In this document: in pieces, positions 54,301 to 62,719 of the stretch
How the letters are laid out: every line of letters begins with the position of its first letter
Position numbering within the stretch: the first letter of the stretch is position 1
Origin: Pseudobdellovibrionaceae bacterium
GTDB lineage: Bacteria; Bdellovibrionota; Bdellovibrionia; Bdellovibrionales; Bdellovibrionaceae
Reading direction: 5' to 3'
Assembly (NCBI GenBank): GCA_013359135.1
Contig: JABWCN010000007.1
Location: 1 to 64,000, forward strand
Length of the DNA: 64,000 bases
Translations under genes and position numbers: made by a program
Notes under the pieces: model-generated
What the model was told of the DNA's origin: nothing
What the model saw: only the letters and a program-made list of their open reading frames with translations
The model's database searches: none

Positions 54301-55441
54301 ATTTTTTAGAAAAAAAATTTATTATTTTGGCTTTTTAATGATCTTAGCTGTTGAGGTTAAAGCTAGTTGTCTCAATAAATATACAGATACAAAAGCTTCT
54401 GTTGCTAAGATGAATCGAGACGAATTACCATCTGTTTTAAAAGATTTAATTCGAGATGGAGCTGTTTTTAATCAGGATGATTTAGTCAGAAACGATCATT
54501 TTACTAAATCTATGGAAAATGTAAAAAAGATAGATAATCAGAAGAAAATTCAAAAAGAACTTTCAAAGTTTAAACCCATACTAGAGATTAAAAACCATCA
54601 TAATGACATTCAGATATACTTAGTTAATGGATATGAAATACCTGAAACTTTAAAAAAAGTTGGTGAGTTAAGAGAATTAAATTTTAGGAGAGTTTTTGAA
54701 GGAAGTGGGAAAAAAACTGATTTGGACTCGTTTGATCTTAGTTATAAGCATCTTGTTATTGTAGAGAGTAAATCAAAAAATATTTTAGGTTCTTGTCGAT
54801 TAGGTTTAGGCAACCAACTAGTTCGGTCAAATTATAATAATTTTTATGCAAGAAGTTTTTTTAATTTTGATAGTATTCCCTCTGAGGTAATGGAGAGAAC
54901 AGTTGAAGTTGGAAGAGTTTTTGTAAACGTTGCAACGGGAGGGCCTCAAGTAATTAGAGCTCTTGATGCGATCTGGAGAGGAATAGGAACATTTCTTAGC
55001 GACAATCCTAGATATAGGTACTTGTTAAGTACATTAAGTATTTCACAGGCTTATTCTAATATTTCTAAGGCTACTATTATGAGTTACTTTGAAAAAAAAC
55101 ATCGTTCTTTATTTTTTGAAAAAATTATTTCTTTAAATCCTGTTCAAATTCGAGATTCGACTAAAAAATATGGTGAAATTCTTGCCTCAAAAGCAAACTC
55201 AATAAAAGAACTTAATAGCTTAATCGTTGGGCTTGATGGAATATCAGTCCCACCATTGTATATTGCTAATTCCAAATTAGGTGCTGAGTTTTTAGGGTTT
55301 AATTCAGATTCTGATTTTAATACGATTGATGGTCTGTTACTCATAGATATATCAAAGGTTTCTAAGGATGAAAAAGTTAGGAAAGAACTAATTAAGTACT
55401 TAGGTAAAGGGAGTGAAGAATATTTAGAATATCAAAACTAG
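54272..55441 (+). CDS. Exported OlsB-like GNAT acyltransferase
   Basis: A 389-residue protein with a signal peptide (about residues 15-31, ending V-K-A) followed by S-C-L-N-K-Y-T-D, the Cys-x3-Tyr mature start. The domain resembles the Acetyltransf_5/OlsB family that adds an acyl chain to ornithine to make ornithine lipids: G-E-L-R-E-L-N-F-R-R-V-F, D-S-F-D-L-S-Y-K-H-L-V-I-V, G-S-C-R-L-G, F-Y-A-R-S-F-F-N-F and V-E-V-G-R-V-F-V. OlsB is cytosolic in other bacteria, so export is odd. It ends the three-gene operon. Confidence 0.7.
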   Translation: MHNVLNTMIKFFRKKIYYFGFLMILAVEVKASCLNKYTDTKASVAKMNRDELPSVLKDLIRDGAVFNQDDLVRNDHFTKSMENVKKIDNQKKIQKELSKFKPILEIKNHHNDIQIYLVNGYEIPETLKKVGELRELNFRRVFEGSGKKTDLDSFDLSYKHLVIVESKSKNILGSCRLGLGNQLVRSNYNNFYARSFFNFDSIPSEVMERTVEVGRVFVNVATGGPQVIRALDAIWRGIGTFLSDNPRYRYLLSTLSISQAYSNISKATIMSYFEKKHRSLFFEKIISLNPVQIRDSTKKYGEILASKANSIKELNSLIVGLDGISVPPLYIANSKLGAEFLGFNSDSDFNTIDGLLLIDISKVSKDEKVRKELIKYLGKGSEEYLEYQN

Positions 55442-55772
55442 TCTTCATCTTTGGAATAATTTAACTAACTTTTTTCAAAGATAAATGTGAATTAAATATT
55501 CAATAAATCTGTCATTTTTTCTTCACATGATTTAAAAAAAATACAAAAAATTCAAATTTTTATAGCAAAATTTGCTGTTAGTTTAAAATATCCTTATAAA
55601 TTTCAATACTTTCTTATTGTCGTTTATTATGACATATAGTTTTTTTAGAACAAAAAAAATACAGTTGAAAAAAACTGCAATTACTTTACATTTCACAGCA
55701 GTTAAATTCAAAACTGAATTTTTATAATTTGTCAAAAACGCAGATTAACTGCATTAATAAAAGGAGTTCTTT
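55442..55772 (+). promoter_or_regulatory. Leader of the four-Cys gene with three CAG..CTG dyads
   Basis: An A/T-rich region of about 330 bases upstream of copy B. Three imperfect dyads occur within 91 bases: CAGTT at 55662 with AACTG at 55673, CAGTT at 55699 with AACTG at 55712, and GCAGATTAACTGC at 55740-55752. These may be operators. AAAGGAG lies six bases before the ATG at 55773. No other gene is seen. Confidence 0.45.
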
Positions 55773-56153
55773 ATGAAAAAAATTTTAGCAGCTGTTGCTA
55801 TGTCATTAGTTGGTTTTTCAGCTATGGCAGAAGTCTATGTTCCCTACAACCAATGGACTTATCTTCCACACTGTGGTGGATATACTAAATTAGTATGTCC
55901 TGATGTTTCTAATGCTAAACAAACTAGTCAGTGTGAAATTAAGTTTAGCGAGAGCTACAATTGTAACAGAGTTAAATTGTACGTTGGATATGATTATTAT
56001 CCTAAATTAGTTACTTCTGAAGTAGCTATGCAAGGTTCTTTTTATGTAGATTATTCTAAAATAAATAAACTTGGATCTGATAACTTCAGAACTTATATGT
56101 ATTCAACATCAACTGATACATACGAACAAGTTTATTACCAATTTAACTACTAA
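55773..56153 (+). CDS. Small secreted four-cysteine protein, copy B
   Basis: A 126-residue protein with a signal peptide (residues 1-19, ending S-A-M-A) and four Cys in the same spacing as copy A at 44815-45195. Shared positions include Q/G-W-x3-L-P-x-C-x-G, L-V-C, S-x-C, a second C, Y-P and E-V. The mature part is Tyr-rich and probably beta-stranded. Its own promoter region is unusually rich in dyads and it has its own terminator, so it may be highly expressed. Function unknown. The two copies lie about 10.6 kb apart on opposite strands. Confidence 0.75.
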   Translation: MKKILAAVAMSLVGFSAMAEVYVPYNQWTYLPHCGGYTKLVCPDVSNAKQTSQCEIKFSESYNCNRVKLYVGYDYYPKLVTSEVAMQGSFYVDYSKINKLGSDNFRTYMYSTSTDTYEQVYYQFNY

Positions 56154-56186
56154 TTTAGTTAGATAAAATATAAGAAGACTTACTTC

Positions 56187-56211
56187 AAGGGCCGTTAATG
56201 GCCCTTTTTTT
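56187..56211 (+). terminator. Terminator after the four-Cys gene
   Basis: AAGGGCC (56187-56193), loop GTTAAT, GGCCCTT (56200-56206), then a run of T. The stop codon of the convergent DUF885 gene lies inside the hairpin. Confidence 0.9.
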
Positions 56212-58036
56212 GTGCTTTAAGTTTTGTGTTTAGCCACGCGTGAACGACATCAGACAAGGTCTCCATAGGAACAGCTCCTTGTTCGAGAATAGTTTTATGG
56301 AACTCTTTTATATCAAAATTTTTGCCAAGTTGATCTTGGGCTTGTTTTTTTAACTCTAAAATTTGAAGTTGACCCATTTTATAGGCTAAAGCTTGTCCTG
56401 GCATAGCTATATAACGGTCAATTTCGTTCTCAGATTGGAGACGGTCTTTGGGAACATACTCCATGAAGTAAGTTAAGGCTTTTTCTTTGCTCCATCCAAG
56501 CGTATGCATACCAGTATCAACGACAAGACGGACGGCTCGCCACATTTCAAAAGTGAGCTTTCCATAATGAGAGTAGGGATCTTTATATAGATTCATATCC
56601 TTGCCAAGTTCTTCAGAATAAAGTCCCCAACCTTCAATAAAAGCTGTATAAAATAGGTGCTTGCGAAACTCTGGTAAATCTCCTTGTTCTTGAGCTAAAG
56701 ATATTTGTAAGTGGTGTCCCGGAACAGCTTCATGAACAGTAAGGACTTCCATTTCCCATTTTGGTCGTGAATCTAAATTATAAGTGTTAGCTTCAAAATA
56801 ACCAGCACGGTTGGATGCAGCACTTCCTGGAAAATAATAAGCCGTTGGAGAGGCAGCTGCTTTTTGTTCGGCTATGGGTCTGACTCCGTATGTAAGTCTT
56901 GGTAGTGGATTAAAAAGACGTGGTAATTCAGGATCAATTTGTTTAGCAATGTCACGATAGGCTGAGATAAGATCTTTCGCTGAGGTAAAGTAAAACTGTT
57001 TATCTGTTTTTAAAAAATCATGAAATTCTTTTTTACTACCTTTGAAGTTTAACTTTTCTCTGATTTGTGACATTTCATCATCAATACGAGCAACTTCTTT
57101 AACACCAAGATTATGGATTTCTAGAGCTGATTTTTTAATGGTAGTATGGTGATGAATTAAATAATTATACCAGTTTGAACCGTCAGGAAGTTCTGAGCAA
57201 GAAAAGCTTTCTCGAGCTTCGGGAATATATTTCTCTTGAAGGAATTTATGTAGTTTTTCAAGAGCTGGATTGATTGAAGAGAGAATGACTTCCTGAGTTT
57301 CCAATAGAATCTTACTTCTTTCTTCATTTGAAATTGAGGTAGGCATTTCTATCATTATTTGATAAAGTGGACTTTCTTTTGGATTTTTAAAAATCATTTT
57401 TGCCACTTGATCAGGAGTTTTTTTCATTAAAAATTTAGGAGTGGTTATCTTTTTTTTAATTCCTAAATCCAGCAGAGTGATTGTCTGATCGACATAAGTA
57501 GGAAAAGTACGCATTCGTTGAAGCTTATCTTGAAAGTTTTTAAGTGAAGTCTTCGGGCTAGAATCAATATCATCAATAAAGTATAGATGTAGGCCTTCCA
57601 TTTGATTAATTTGTAAATACTCTTCTGGAAACTGATAGGAATCTAAAATAAGTTGAGTTTTCTTTAATAGTAAGTCGTAACTAATTCTATTTTTTGAGTT
57701 TAACTTTTTAACAGAAATTTTTTTTAACAAAGTTAAATGACATCGAGTGGTTAGTTTTTGTAGAGTGATATTTTGTAGGCTTAAATCGGGCCATTGATCA
57801 TCAAAACCAGAATATCCAATGCTAGAAGCCCAAGTTGGGTTAGCTTGCATCCACTGATTCCAGATAAAAGCAAATAAATTTTCTGCTTTTTGATTTTCAT
57901 CCTTAGCCTTTTGCTGATTTGTATTGCTAAAATCGAAATGAATACAGGTCTTGTGAGAATCTGCTTTTGTTGGCCAGGCAGGCGCGAAGCTGGCTAATAA
58001 AAGCATAAGAATACTTGTATAGATAGATCTTAACAT
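56195..58036 (-). CDS. Exported DUF885-family metallopeptidase-like protein
   Basis: A 613-residue protein with a signal peptide (residues 1-25, ending T-K-A-D) and the DUF885 signature. H-E-A-V-P-G-H-H (zinc-type H-E-x3-G-H) lies near residue 425, followed by F-I-E-G-W-G-L-Y-S-E-E about 35 residues later, supplying the third ligand. Members are thought to be peptidases. AAGGAG lies five bases before ATG. The mature N-terminus (K-T-C-I-H-F-D-F) again has a Cys-x3-aromatic. It is convergent with the four-Cys gene B. Confidence 0.9.
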   Translation of the reverse strand: MLRSIYTSILMLLLASFAPAWPTKADSHKTCIHFDFSNTNQQKAKDENQKAENLFAFIWNQWMQANPTWASSIGYSGFDDQWPDLSLQNITLQKLTTRCHLTLLKKISVKKLNSKNRISYDLLLKKTQLILDSYQFPEEYLQINQMEGLHLYFIDDIDSSPKTSLKNFQDKLQRMRTFPTYVDQTITLLDLGIKKKITTPKFLMKKTPDQVAKMIFKNPKESPLYQIMIEMPTSISNEERSKILLETQEVILSSINPALEKLHKFLQEKYIPEARESFSCSELPDGSNWYNYLIHHHTTIKKSALEIHNLGVKEVARIDDEMSQIREKLNFKGSKKEFHDFLKTDKQFYFTSAKDLISAYRDIAKQIDPELPRLFNPLPRLTYGVRPIAEQKAAASPTAYYFPGSAASNRAGYFEANTYNLDSRPKWEMEVLTVHEAVPGHHLQISLAQEQGDLPEFRKHLFYTAFIEGWGLYSEELGKDMNLYKDPYSHYGKLTFEMWRAVRLVVDTGMHTLGWSKEKALTYFMEYVPKDRLQSENEIDRYIAMPGQALAYKMGQLQILELKKQAQDQLGKNFDIKEFHKTILEQGAVPMETLSDVVHAWLNTKLKAQKKGH

Positions 58037-58067
58037 GGAAGCTCCTTAAAAGGTGAAAAGGATTTAT

Positions 58068-58376
58068 TTAGAAAGAGTAGTAACCAACAAGACTAATGCA
58101 ATCAGACTTGTAGTTATTCACGTAGGAATGTTTCGTATTTGCAGGAATTTCGATACGATCACCAGGTCTGAGTAAAATTTGGTTGCCTGCGATTTTACAT
58201 AGAAGTTCCCCCTGGCATATAATTCTAATTTCAAGAAAAGTGTGATAATGCTCCTTGAATGTTTGCCCTGAAGCAATGGTCTCTTCAATAAAATCTTGAT
58301 CTGATTTGATTTGATAACAACTTCTAATTTCATCAATACTAAGGGTTTTATCGCCCTGCCATCTTTGAACTATCAT
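58068..58376 (-). CDS. Cupin-domain protein
   Basis: A 102-residue single-domain cupin: H-Y-H-T-F-L-E-I-R-I and C-Q-G-E-L (motif 1), L-L-R-P-G-D-R-I-E-I-P-A-N-T-K-H (motif 2). The two His and Glu can bind a metal. It overlaps the hemB stop by four bases (ATGA), with AAGGAG upstream inside hemB, so it is translated with hemB. No specific function is known; a regulatory or isomerase role is possible. Confidence 0.8.
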   Translation of the reverse strand: MIVQRWQGDKTLSIDEIRSCYQIKSDQDFIEETIASGQTFKEHYHTFLEIRIICQGELLCKIAGNQILLRPGDRIEIPANTKHSYVNNYKSDCISLVGYYSF

Positions 58377-59362
58377 TTGAGCTCCTTTTGCATAATCTCT
58401 GCATACTCAGGCGCATGGTAGGTAAAAATCATATCGGCTCCAGCTCTGTGTATGGAAGTTAAAATTTCAAGAATGGCTTTTTTACCATCGATCCAACCTT
58501 TTTCAGCCGAGGCTTTGACCATTGCATATTCGCCACTGACATTGTAAGCGGCAACGGGAAGTATACTTTTTTCTTTAACCTTTGAAATGACATCCAAATA
58601 TGAGAGCGCTGGTTTAACCATGAGTACATCAGCGCCTTCTAGGAAATCAAGTTTGGCCTCTTTTAAAGCTTCTTTCTGATTTCTAAAATCCATTTGGTAA
58701 GTTTTTTTGTCACCGGCTCTGGGTGCAGAGTCTAGAGCTTCGCGAAAAGGGCCATAAAAGCTAGAAGCGTATTTAGCGCTGTATGAGACAATTCCCGTAT
58801 CGATATAGCGACTTTGTTCGAGGGCTTCTCTAATTTTTTTCACGCGACCGTCCATCATATCACTAGGGCAGACGAAGTCAGCTCCATTGCGTGCATGAAT
58901 TACAGCCATTTCAGCAAGTACTGCAACAGTTTCGTCATTAAGTATTTTACCATTAGCAACAAGACCATCATGCCCATCACTAGAAAATGGATCCAAGGCT
59001 AAATCAGTAAAGATGGCTATTTCAGGATGGCGTTCTTTTATTTGCTGTAAAGCCTTTGGTAAAAAACCATTTTCATTTAAGGCTTCAGAAGATTCAGAAT
59101 TTTTTAAATTTTCATCAATTTTTGGAAATAAAGCAATATTTTTAATGCCAAGTTTCTTCCAGTCCGTGAGTTTTTTTAAAAAAATATCCATACTGTAACG
59201 AAATTGACCCGGCATTGCTAGAATAGGATCCATTTTTTGAGAACCACTTTGAATAAAACAGGGATAAATTAAACGTTCCATTCCTGGATAAGAAATTTCG
59301 TGGGATAATTCTCTGATATTGGTTGTTGACCTGAGTCTTCTAGGTCTATGTAGTGATTTCAT
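58373..59362 (-). CDS. hemB: Delta-aminolevulinic acid dehydratase (porphobilinogen synthase), non-zinc type
   Basis: HemB condenses two aminolevulinates to porphobilinogen in heme synthesis. The 329-residue protein has the catalytic lysines in S-A-K-Y-A-S-S-F-Y-G and D-V-L-M-V-K-P-A. The usual zinc cysteine cluster is replaced by D-L-A-L-D-P-F-S-S-D-G-H-D-G, the aspartate-rich form found in magnesium-type enzymes. The allosteric and active site residues R-Y-S-M-D-I-F look intact. It starts at ATG 59362 and is followed by an overlapping cupin. Confidence 0.96.
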   Translation of the reverse strand: MKSLHRPRRLRSTTNIRELSHEISYPGMERLIYPCFIQSGSQKMDPILAMPGQFRYSMDIFLKKLTDWKKLGIKNIALFPKIDENLKNSESSEALNENGFLPKALQQIKERHPEIAIFTDLALDPFSSDGHDGLVANGKILNDETVAVLAEMAVIHARNGADFVCPSDMMDGRVKKIREALEQSRYIDTGIVSYSAKYASSFYGPFREALDSAPRAGDKKTYQMDFRNQKEALKEAKLDFLEGADVLMVKPALSYLDVISKVKEKSILPVAAYNVSGEYAMVKASAEKGWIDGKKAILEILTSIHRAGADMIFTYHAPEYAEIMQKELK

Positions 59363-59419
59363 GTCCCAAGGCTATCTTAAAAAAATCAGAAAGAAAAGCA
59401 CTTGTTTTGTTGGTTTCTG

Positions 59420-60253
59420 TTAACGACCTGGGAAAACTTCAAAGCGTTGACGCCAAGCTGGAGGCAGCTTCTCATCAAGAATTTTTTCGGCTCTGTTTAA
59501 ACTGTATCGTCCTGATAAGTGTTTTAGTAAAACTTTTTCTGCCTTGATGTATGGCAGCCTTGAAATGATTTCGTCAAAATGGATATGTCCCCAGGTTTTA
59601 GCTTGTTCAATTGTTTTTTTATCATCAATGAAAGTACTTTCTAAAAAAAGAATTTCCGACTCATAAAGGTGGGGGTTCATGTCTAGGAACTCAATTTCTG
59701 TATCTCCAGAAAAACTAATCAATATTTTTTCTTTTTCTATCTCGATTGGAATACCTTTTTTTTTCAGCTCAGCTAGAGCTTGTGAGTTTTTATTTTGGAA
59801 TTCAGGAGCTAAACTTTTATGGGTTTTGATTAAAGAAAACCCAAATGAATCAATACGGTGTTTAGTTTTAAAGGGGCGCATTTTAAAACCAGGCTTAAGT
59901 GAAATCTCCTTAAAGTCTTCTAAGGCAAAAAACTCAAAATCATAAGTAAATTTTTCGATCTGACTCCAAAGTCTTACAATTTGAGTCATTGGACCAATAA
60001 GGCTTGCAGGCATGTAAAATTGAGGTTTTGGGTGGTGACGCATATTTTTTTGAGAGATAATGTAAGCTATTCCCGCAGCGTGATCCATGTGGCCGTGAGT
60101 GATAAAGTACTGATGCACATTAAGTAGCCAGTCAAAGCCTTGACCAACATCAATGCAGCAAAGCTGGTCAGGTAAAAGGTATGCAGAGTAGGTCCCAGCA
60201 AGAGACACCCCTTGTATTTTTGTTTCTTTGTATTGCCAAATCTGTTCTTTCAT
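59420..60253 (-). CDS. Metallo-beta-lactamase-fold protein, RNase Z-like
   Basis: A 277-residue protein of the MBL fold with T-H-G-H-M-D-H near residue 53, a following H-H, F-S-G-D-T-E-I near 188 and G-H-I-H near 230. These are the metal ligands. The layout resembles RNase Z/arylsulfatase-type MBL proteins, which mature tRNA 3' ends or hydrolyse esters. This copy is slightly short for RNase Z and lacks a clear exosite arm, so function is open. It starts 14 bases after the PilZ gene and is probably in an operon with it. Confidence 0.75.
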   Translation of the reverse strand: MKEQIWQYKETKIQGVSLAGTYSAYLLPDQLCCIDVGQGFDWLLNVHQYFITHGHMDHAAGIAYIISQKNMRHHPKPQFYMPASLIGPMTQIVRLWSQIEKFTYDFEFFALEDFKEISLKPGFKMRPFKTKHRIDSFGFSLIKTHKSLAPEFQNKNSQALAELKKKGIPIEIEKEKILISFSGDTEIEFLDMNPHLYESEILFLESTFIDDKKTIEQAKTWGHIHFDEIISRLPYIKAEKVLLKHLSGRYSLNRAEKILDEKLPPAWRQRFEVFPGR

Positions 60254-60267
60254 AAACCATAAGCATC

Positions 60268-60999
60268 CTAATGGTTTAAAATCTGAGAGTAAAGTTTTCT
60301 TCTGTTTTTTGCATCAATTTCGCAAAAAGTAATAGCAACTTGGAAATTTTCAGACTCTTTGAGTCTTTTGAGTCGAATTATTTCTGCTTTACTTTCAAAC
60401 TCGTTATCGGAAGTCTTTATTTTAAGAGAACTTTCTTTGTCTTTTAATTCAAGAATTAGATCTTTAAATGTTTCAAGTTCAGAAGGTTTAATAAGTAAAA
60501 GAGCCCCTGTTTTAGAGATATTGATTGTCTGCGCAGGCAGGACTTTACTTTGCCCTCTGTCAATTTCCATTTCTACATTGACAGGAATTTTTTTATTGAT
60601 TCTTCGTGCAGAACGCCACCAATGACGTTTACGATTTTGTAAAGCTTCCTGGTATTCGGGGACTAGTAGAAAAACGAAAGGAGCTAAGTATAAAAGGCTT
60701 CCAGCTAAAGTTTTGAGAATGGTTTGGTCTTTGTTTGCGAGAAAAAAAGAGTTACTAAAAACAAGAAGTGCAAGAAATCCCACGGAAAGATTTAACTTCT
60801 TGTCTACTGTCCATGAAAAATAGGCGGAAATCAAACTTGCGAGAATGATTCCTAAAAGTAAGGGGTGAAACTCAAAAAAAACTCTATGGGCGTGTTGCCA
60901 GCTAAGGTCCTTAAAAAAGAGAATCTGAAACGGGAAGGTAAAGACCATCATCGTCAAATAACAAGTTAAAAAGAGGTAATAAAAAGGTTTTTGTCTCAT
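60268..60999 (-). CDS. PilZ-domain membrane protein
   Basis: A 243-residue protein with about four N-terminal transmembrane segments (residues 10-115). A soluble PilZ domain follows with the c-di-GMP motifs R-R-S-A-R-R (R-x3-R) near 130 and N-I-S-K-T-G-A-L near 165. It should bind cyclic di-GMP on the cytosolic side. AGAGAG precedes ATG. The next gene on the strand is the MBL protein. Confidence 0.85.
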   Translation of the reverse strand: MRQKPFYYLFLTCYLTMMVFTFPFQILFFKDLSWQHAHRVFFEFHPLLLGIILASLISAYFSWTVDKKLNLSVGFLALLVFSNSFFLANKDQTILKTLAGSLLYLAPFVFLLVPEYQEALQNRKRHWWRSARRINKKIPVNVEMEIDRGQSKVLPAQTINISKTGALLLIKPSELETFKDLILELKDKESSLKIKTSDNEFESKAEIIRLKRLKESENFQVAITFCEIDAKNRRKLYSQILNH

Positions 61000-61209
61000 A
61001 TAATCTCTCTTCGGTTTAAGGTCTTTCTAAGTTAATTATTAAAAACAAACTTAAACCTTAGACCTGAAATCATTATATCACTTAAAAGGGGTCAAGAAAA
61101 AGGTGTTGTCTCATTGGCAAAATCTTAGACAAATTTAAGCTCTAAGTTTAAATTCACTTTGACCAAGCCTTTGAGCCTGGGTAAATTCAATGGCATTCGA
61201 GGGAGTTCT

Positions 61210-62712
61210 ATGAAGCAAAAGTTTTTTATCACCACAGCAATCGATTATCCTAATGGCGCACCTCACCTTGGTCATGCCTATGAAAAAATTGTCTCAGATT
61301 GTTACGCGCGCTGGAACCATTTATTGGGTAATGAGGTTTTTTTTCTGACCGGTACAGATGAAAATGGTCAGAAACTCTCAAAAGCGGCCGAAGTGGCTGG
61401 AGCTGTCTCAACTCAAGTTTATGTTGATGAGAACGTAGAAAAATTTAAAAATCTTTGTGCTCAGTTGCATATTGGAAATCATGACTTTATTAGAACTACC
61501 GAGAAAAGACATCATCAGATCGTTGCCTGGTTTTGGAAAAAACTTCAGGATAACGGAGACATATACTTGGATCGATATAGTGGTCATTACTGTCTTGCTT
61601 GTGAAGCTTTTTATACAGAGACACAAAGTAAAAATGGCAAGTGCCCTGTCCATGAAACTGAACTTACATATATGGAAGAAAATGGTTATTTCTTTAGACT
61701 TTCAAAGTATCAAGATTGGATTACAGAGCATTTAAAAAATAACATAGATTTTTTATTTCCATCGAATATTCGTAGCGAACTTTTAAGTCGTTTACAGGGC
61801 GAAAAACTTTTGGATCTTTCGATTTCAAGGCCAAATCAGGGTTGGGGCATTCCTGTTCCTGAAGATCAAAAAATGGTTGTCTACACATGGTTCGATGCTT
61901 TAATTAACTATTATACGGCCACTCAGCTCGATGCTCACGGGCAAGACATTTCAGAAAAAAACCTTTGGCCAGCAAGTGTGCATGTGATTGGTAAAGATAT
62001 TTCATGGTTTCATGCGGTGATTTGGCCAGCTATGTTGAAGTCAGCTGGGTTGGAATTACCTAAGCAGGTATATGTTCATGGAATGGTCTTAGGTTCAGAT
62101 GGTAAAAGAATGTCCAAGAGTGCTGGAAATGGAGTTTCTCCTGAGGATTGTCTTGCTCAATTTCACTTAGATTCGTTTAGGTATTACTTGCTCAAAGTTA
62201 TTCCTTCAGGTCAGGACGGAGCCTTTTCATTGGAGGATTTAGCTAAGACCCATAATAATGAACTAGCTAATGAGTATGGAAATTTATTGATGAGAGTTAT
62301 CAAACTAAGCCTTCGCAGTCTTGGGAGTCAGATTACTCCTTCAGAAAAAATTGATTTTAAGTTAGATATTTATCCTCAGTTTAAGCAAGAGATGCAGCAG
62401 CGTGAACACCATAAAGCTTTATTAACTTTATGGACCGGGGTTCGTCAGCTAAATGCTTATATTAATCAGATGGAACCATGGAAGATGAAGGATGATCTCA
62501 TTGGTATTCAAAGAGTTATGTACACAGCTCTTTTAAATATTCAGTTGATAACTCAGTTGCTAGTGCCTTTTATTCCAGAGTCAGCAGATAAAGCATTAAA
62601 ACTTTTAGGGGGTCAAGGAGACTTTGAATCGACAGTAAATATGAAAACAATTGCTTTTAATATCCAAGATGGGTCACCTTTATTTCCAAGAATTGAAAAA
62701 GAAAAAAAGTGA
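61210..62712 (+). CDS. metG: Methionyl-tRNA synthetase
   Basis: MetRS charges tRNA-Met. The 500-residue product has the class I motifs P-H-L-G-H and R-M-S-K-S, plus W-F-D-A and the zinc-type C-L-A-C with K-C-P-V-H. It lacks the C-terminal EMAP extension found in some species, so it is the short form. The start is ATG 61210 with GGGAG four bases upstream; a TTG at 61159 would add an unlikely tail. It is followed by a TlpA-like gene 7 bases after its stop. Confidence 0.96.
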   Translation: MKQKFFITTAIDYPNGAPHLGHAYEKIVSDCYARWNHLLGNEVFFLTGTDENGQKLSKAAEVAGAVSTQVYVDENVEKFKNLCAQLHIGNHDFIRTTEKRHHQIVAWFWKKLQDNGDIYLDRYSGHYCLACEAFYTETQSKNGKCPVHETELTYMEENGYFFRLSKYQDWITEHLKNNIDFLFPSNIRSELLSRLQGEKLLDLSISRPNQGWGIPVPEDQKMVVYTWFDALINYYTATQLDAHGQDISEKNLWPASVHVIGKDISWFHAVIWPAMLKSAGLELPKQVYVHGMVLGSDGKRMSKSAGNGVSPEDCLAQFHLDSFRYYLLKVIPSGQDGAFSLEDLAKTHNNELANEYGNLLMRVIKLSLRSLGSQITPSEKIDFKLDIYPQFKQEMQQREHHKALLTLWTGVRQLNAYINQMEPWKMKDDLIGIQRVMYTALLNIQLITQLLVPFIPESADKALKLLGGQGDFESTVNMKTIAFNIQDGSPLFPRIEKEKK

Positions 62713-62719
62713 AAATGAA

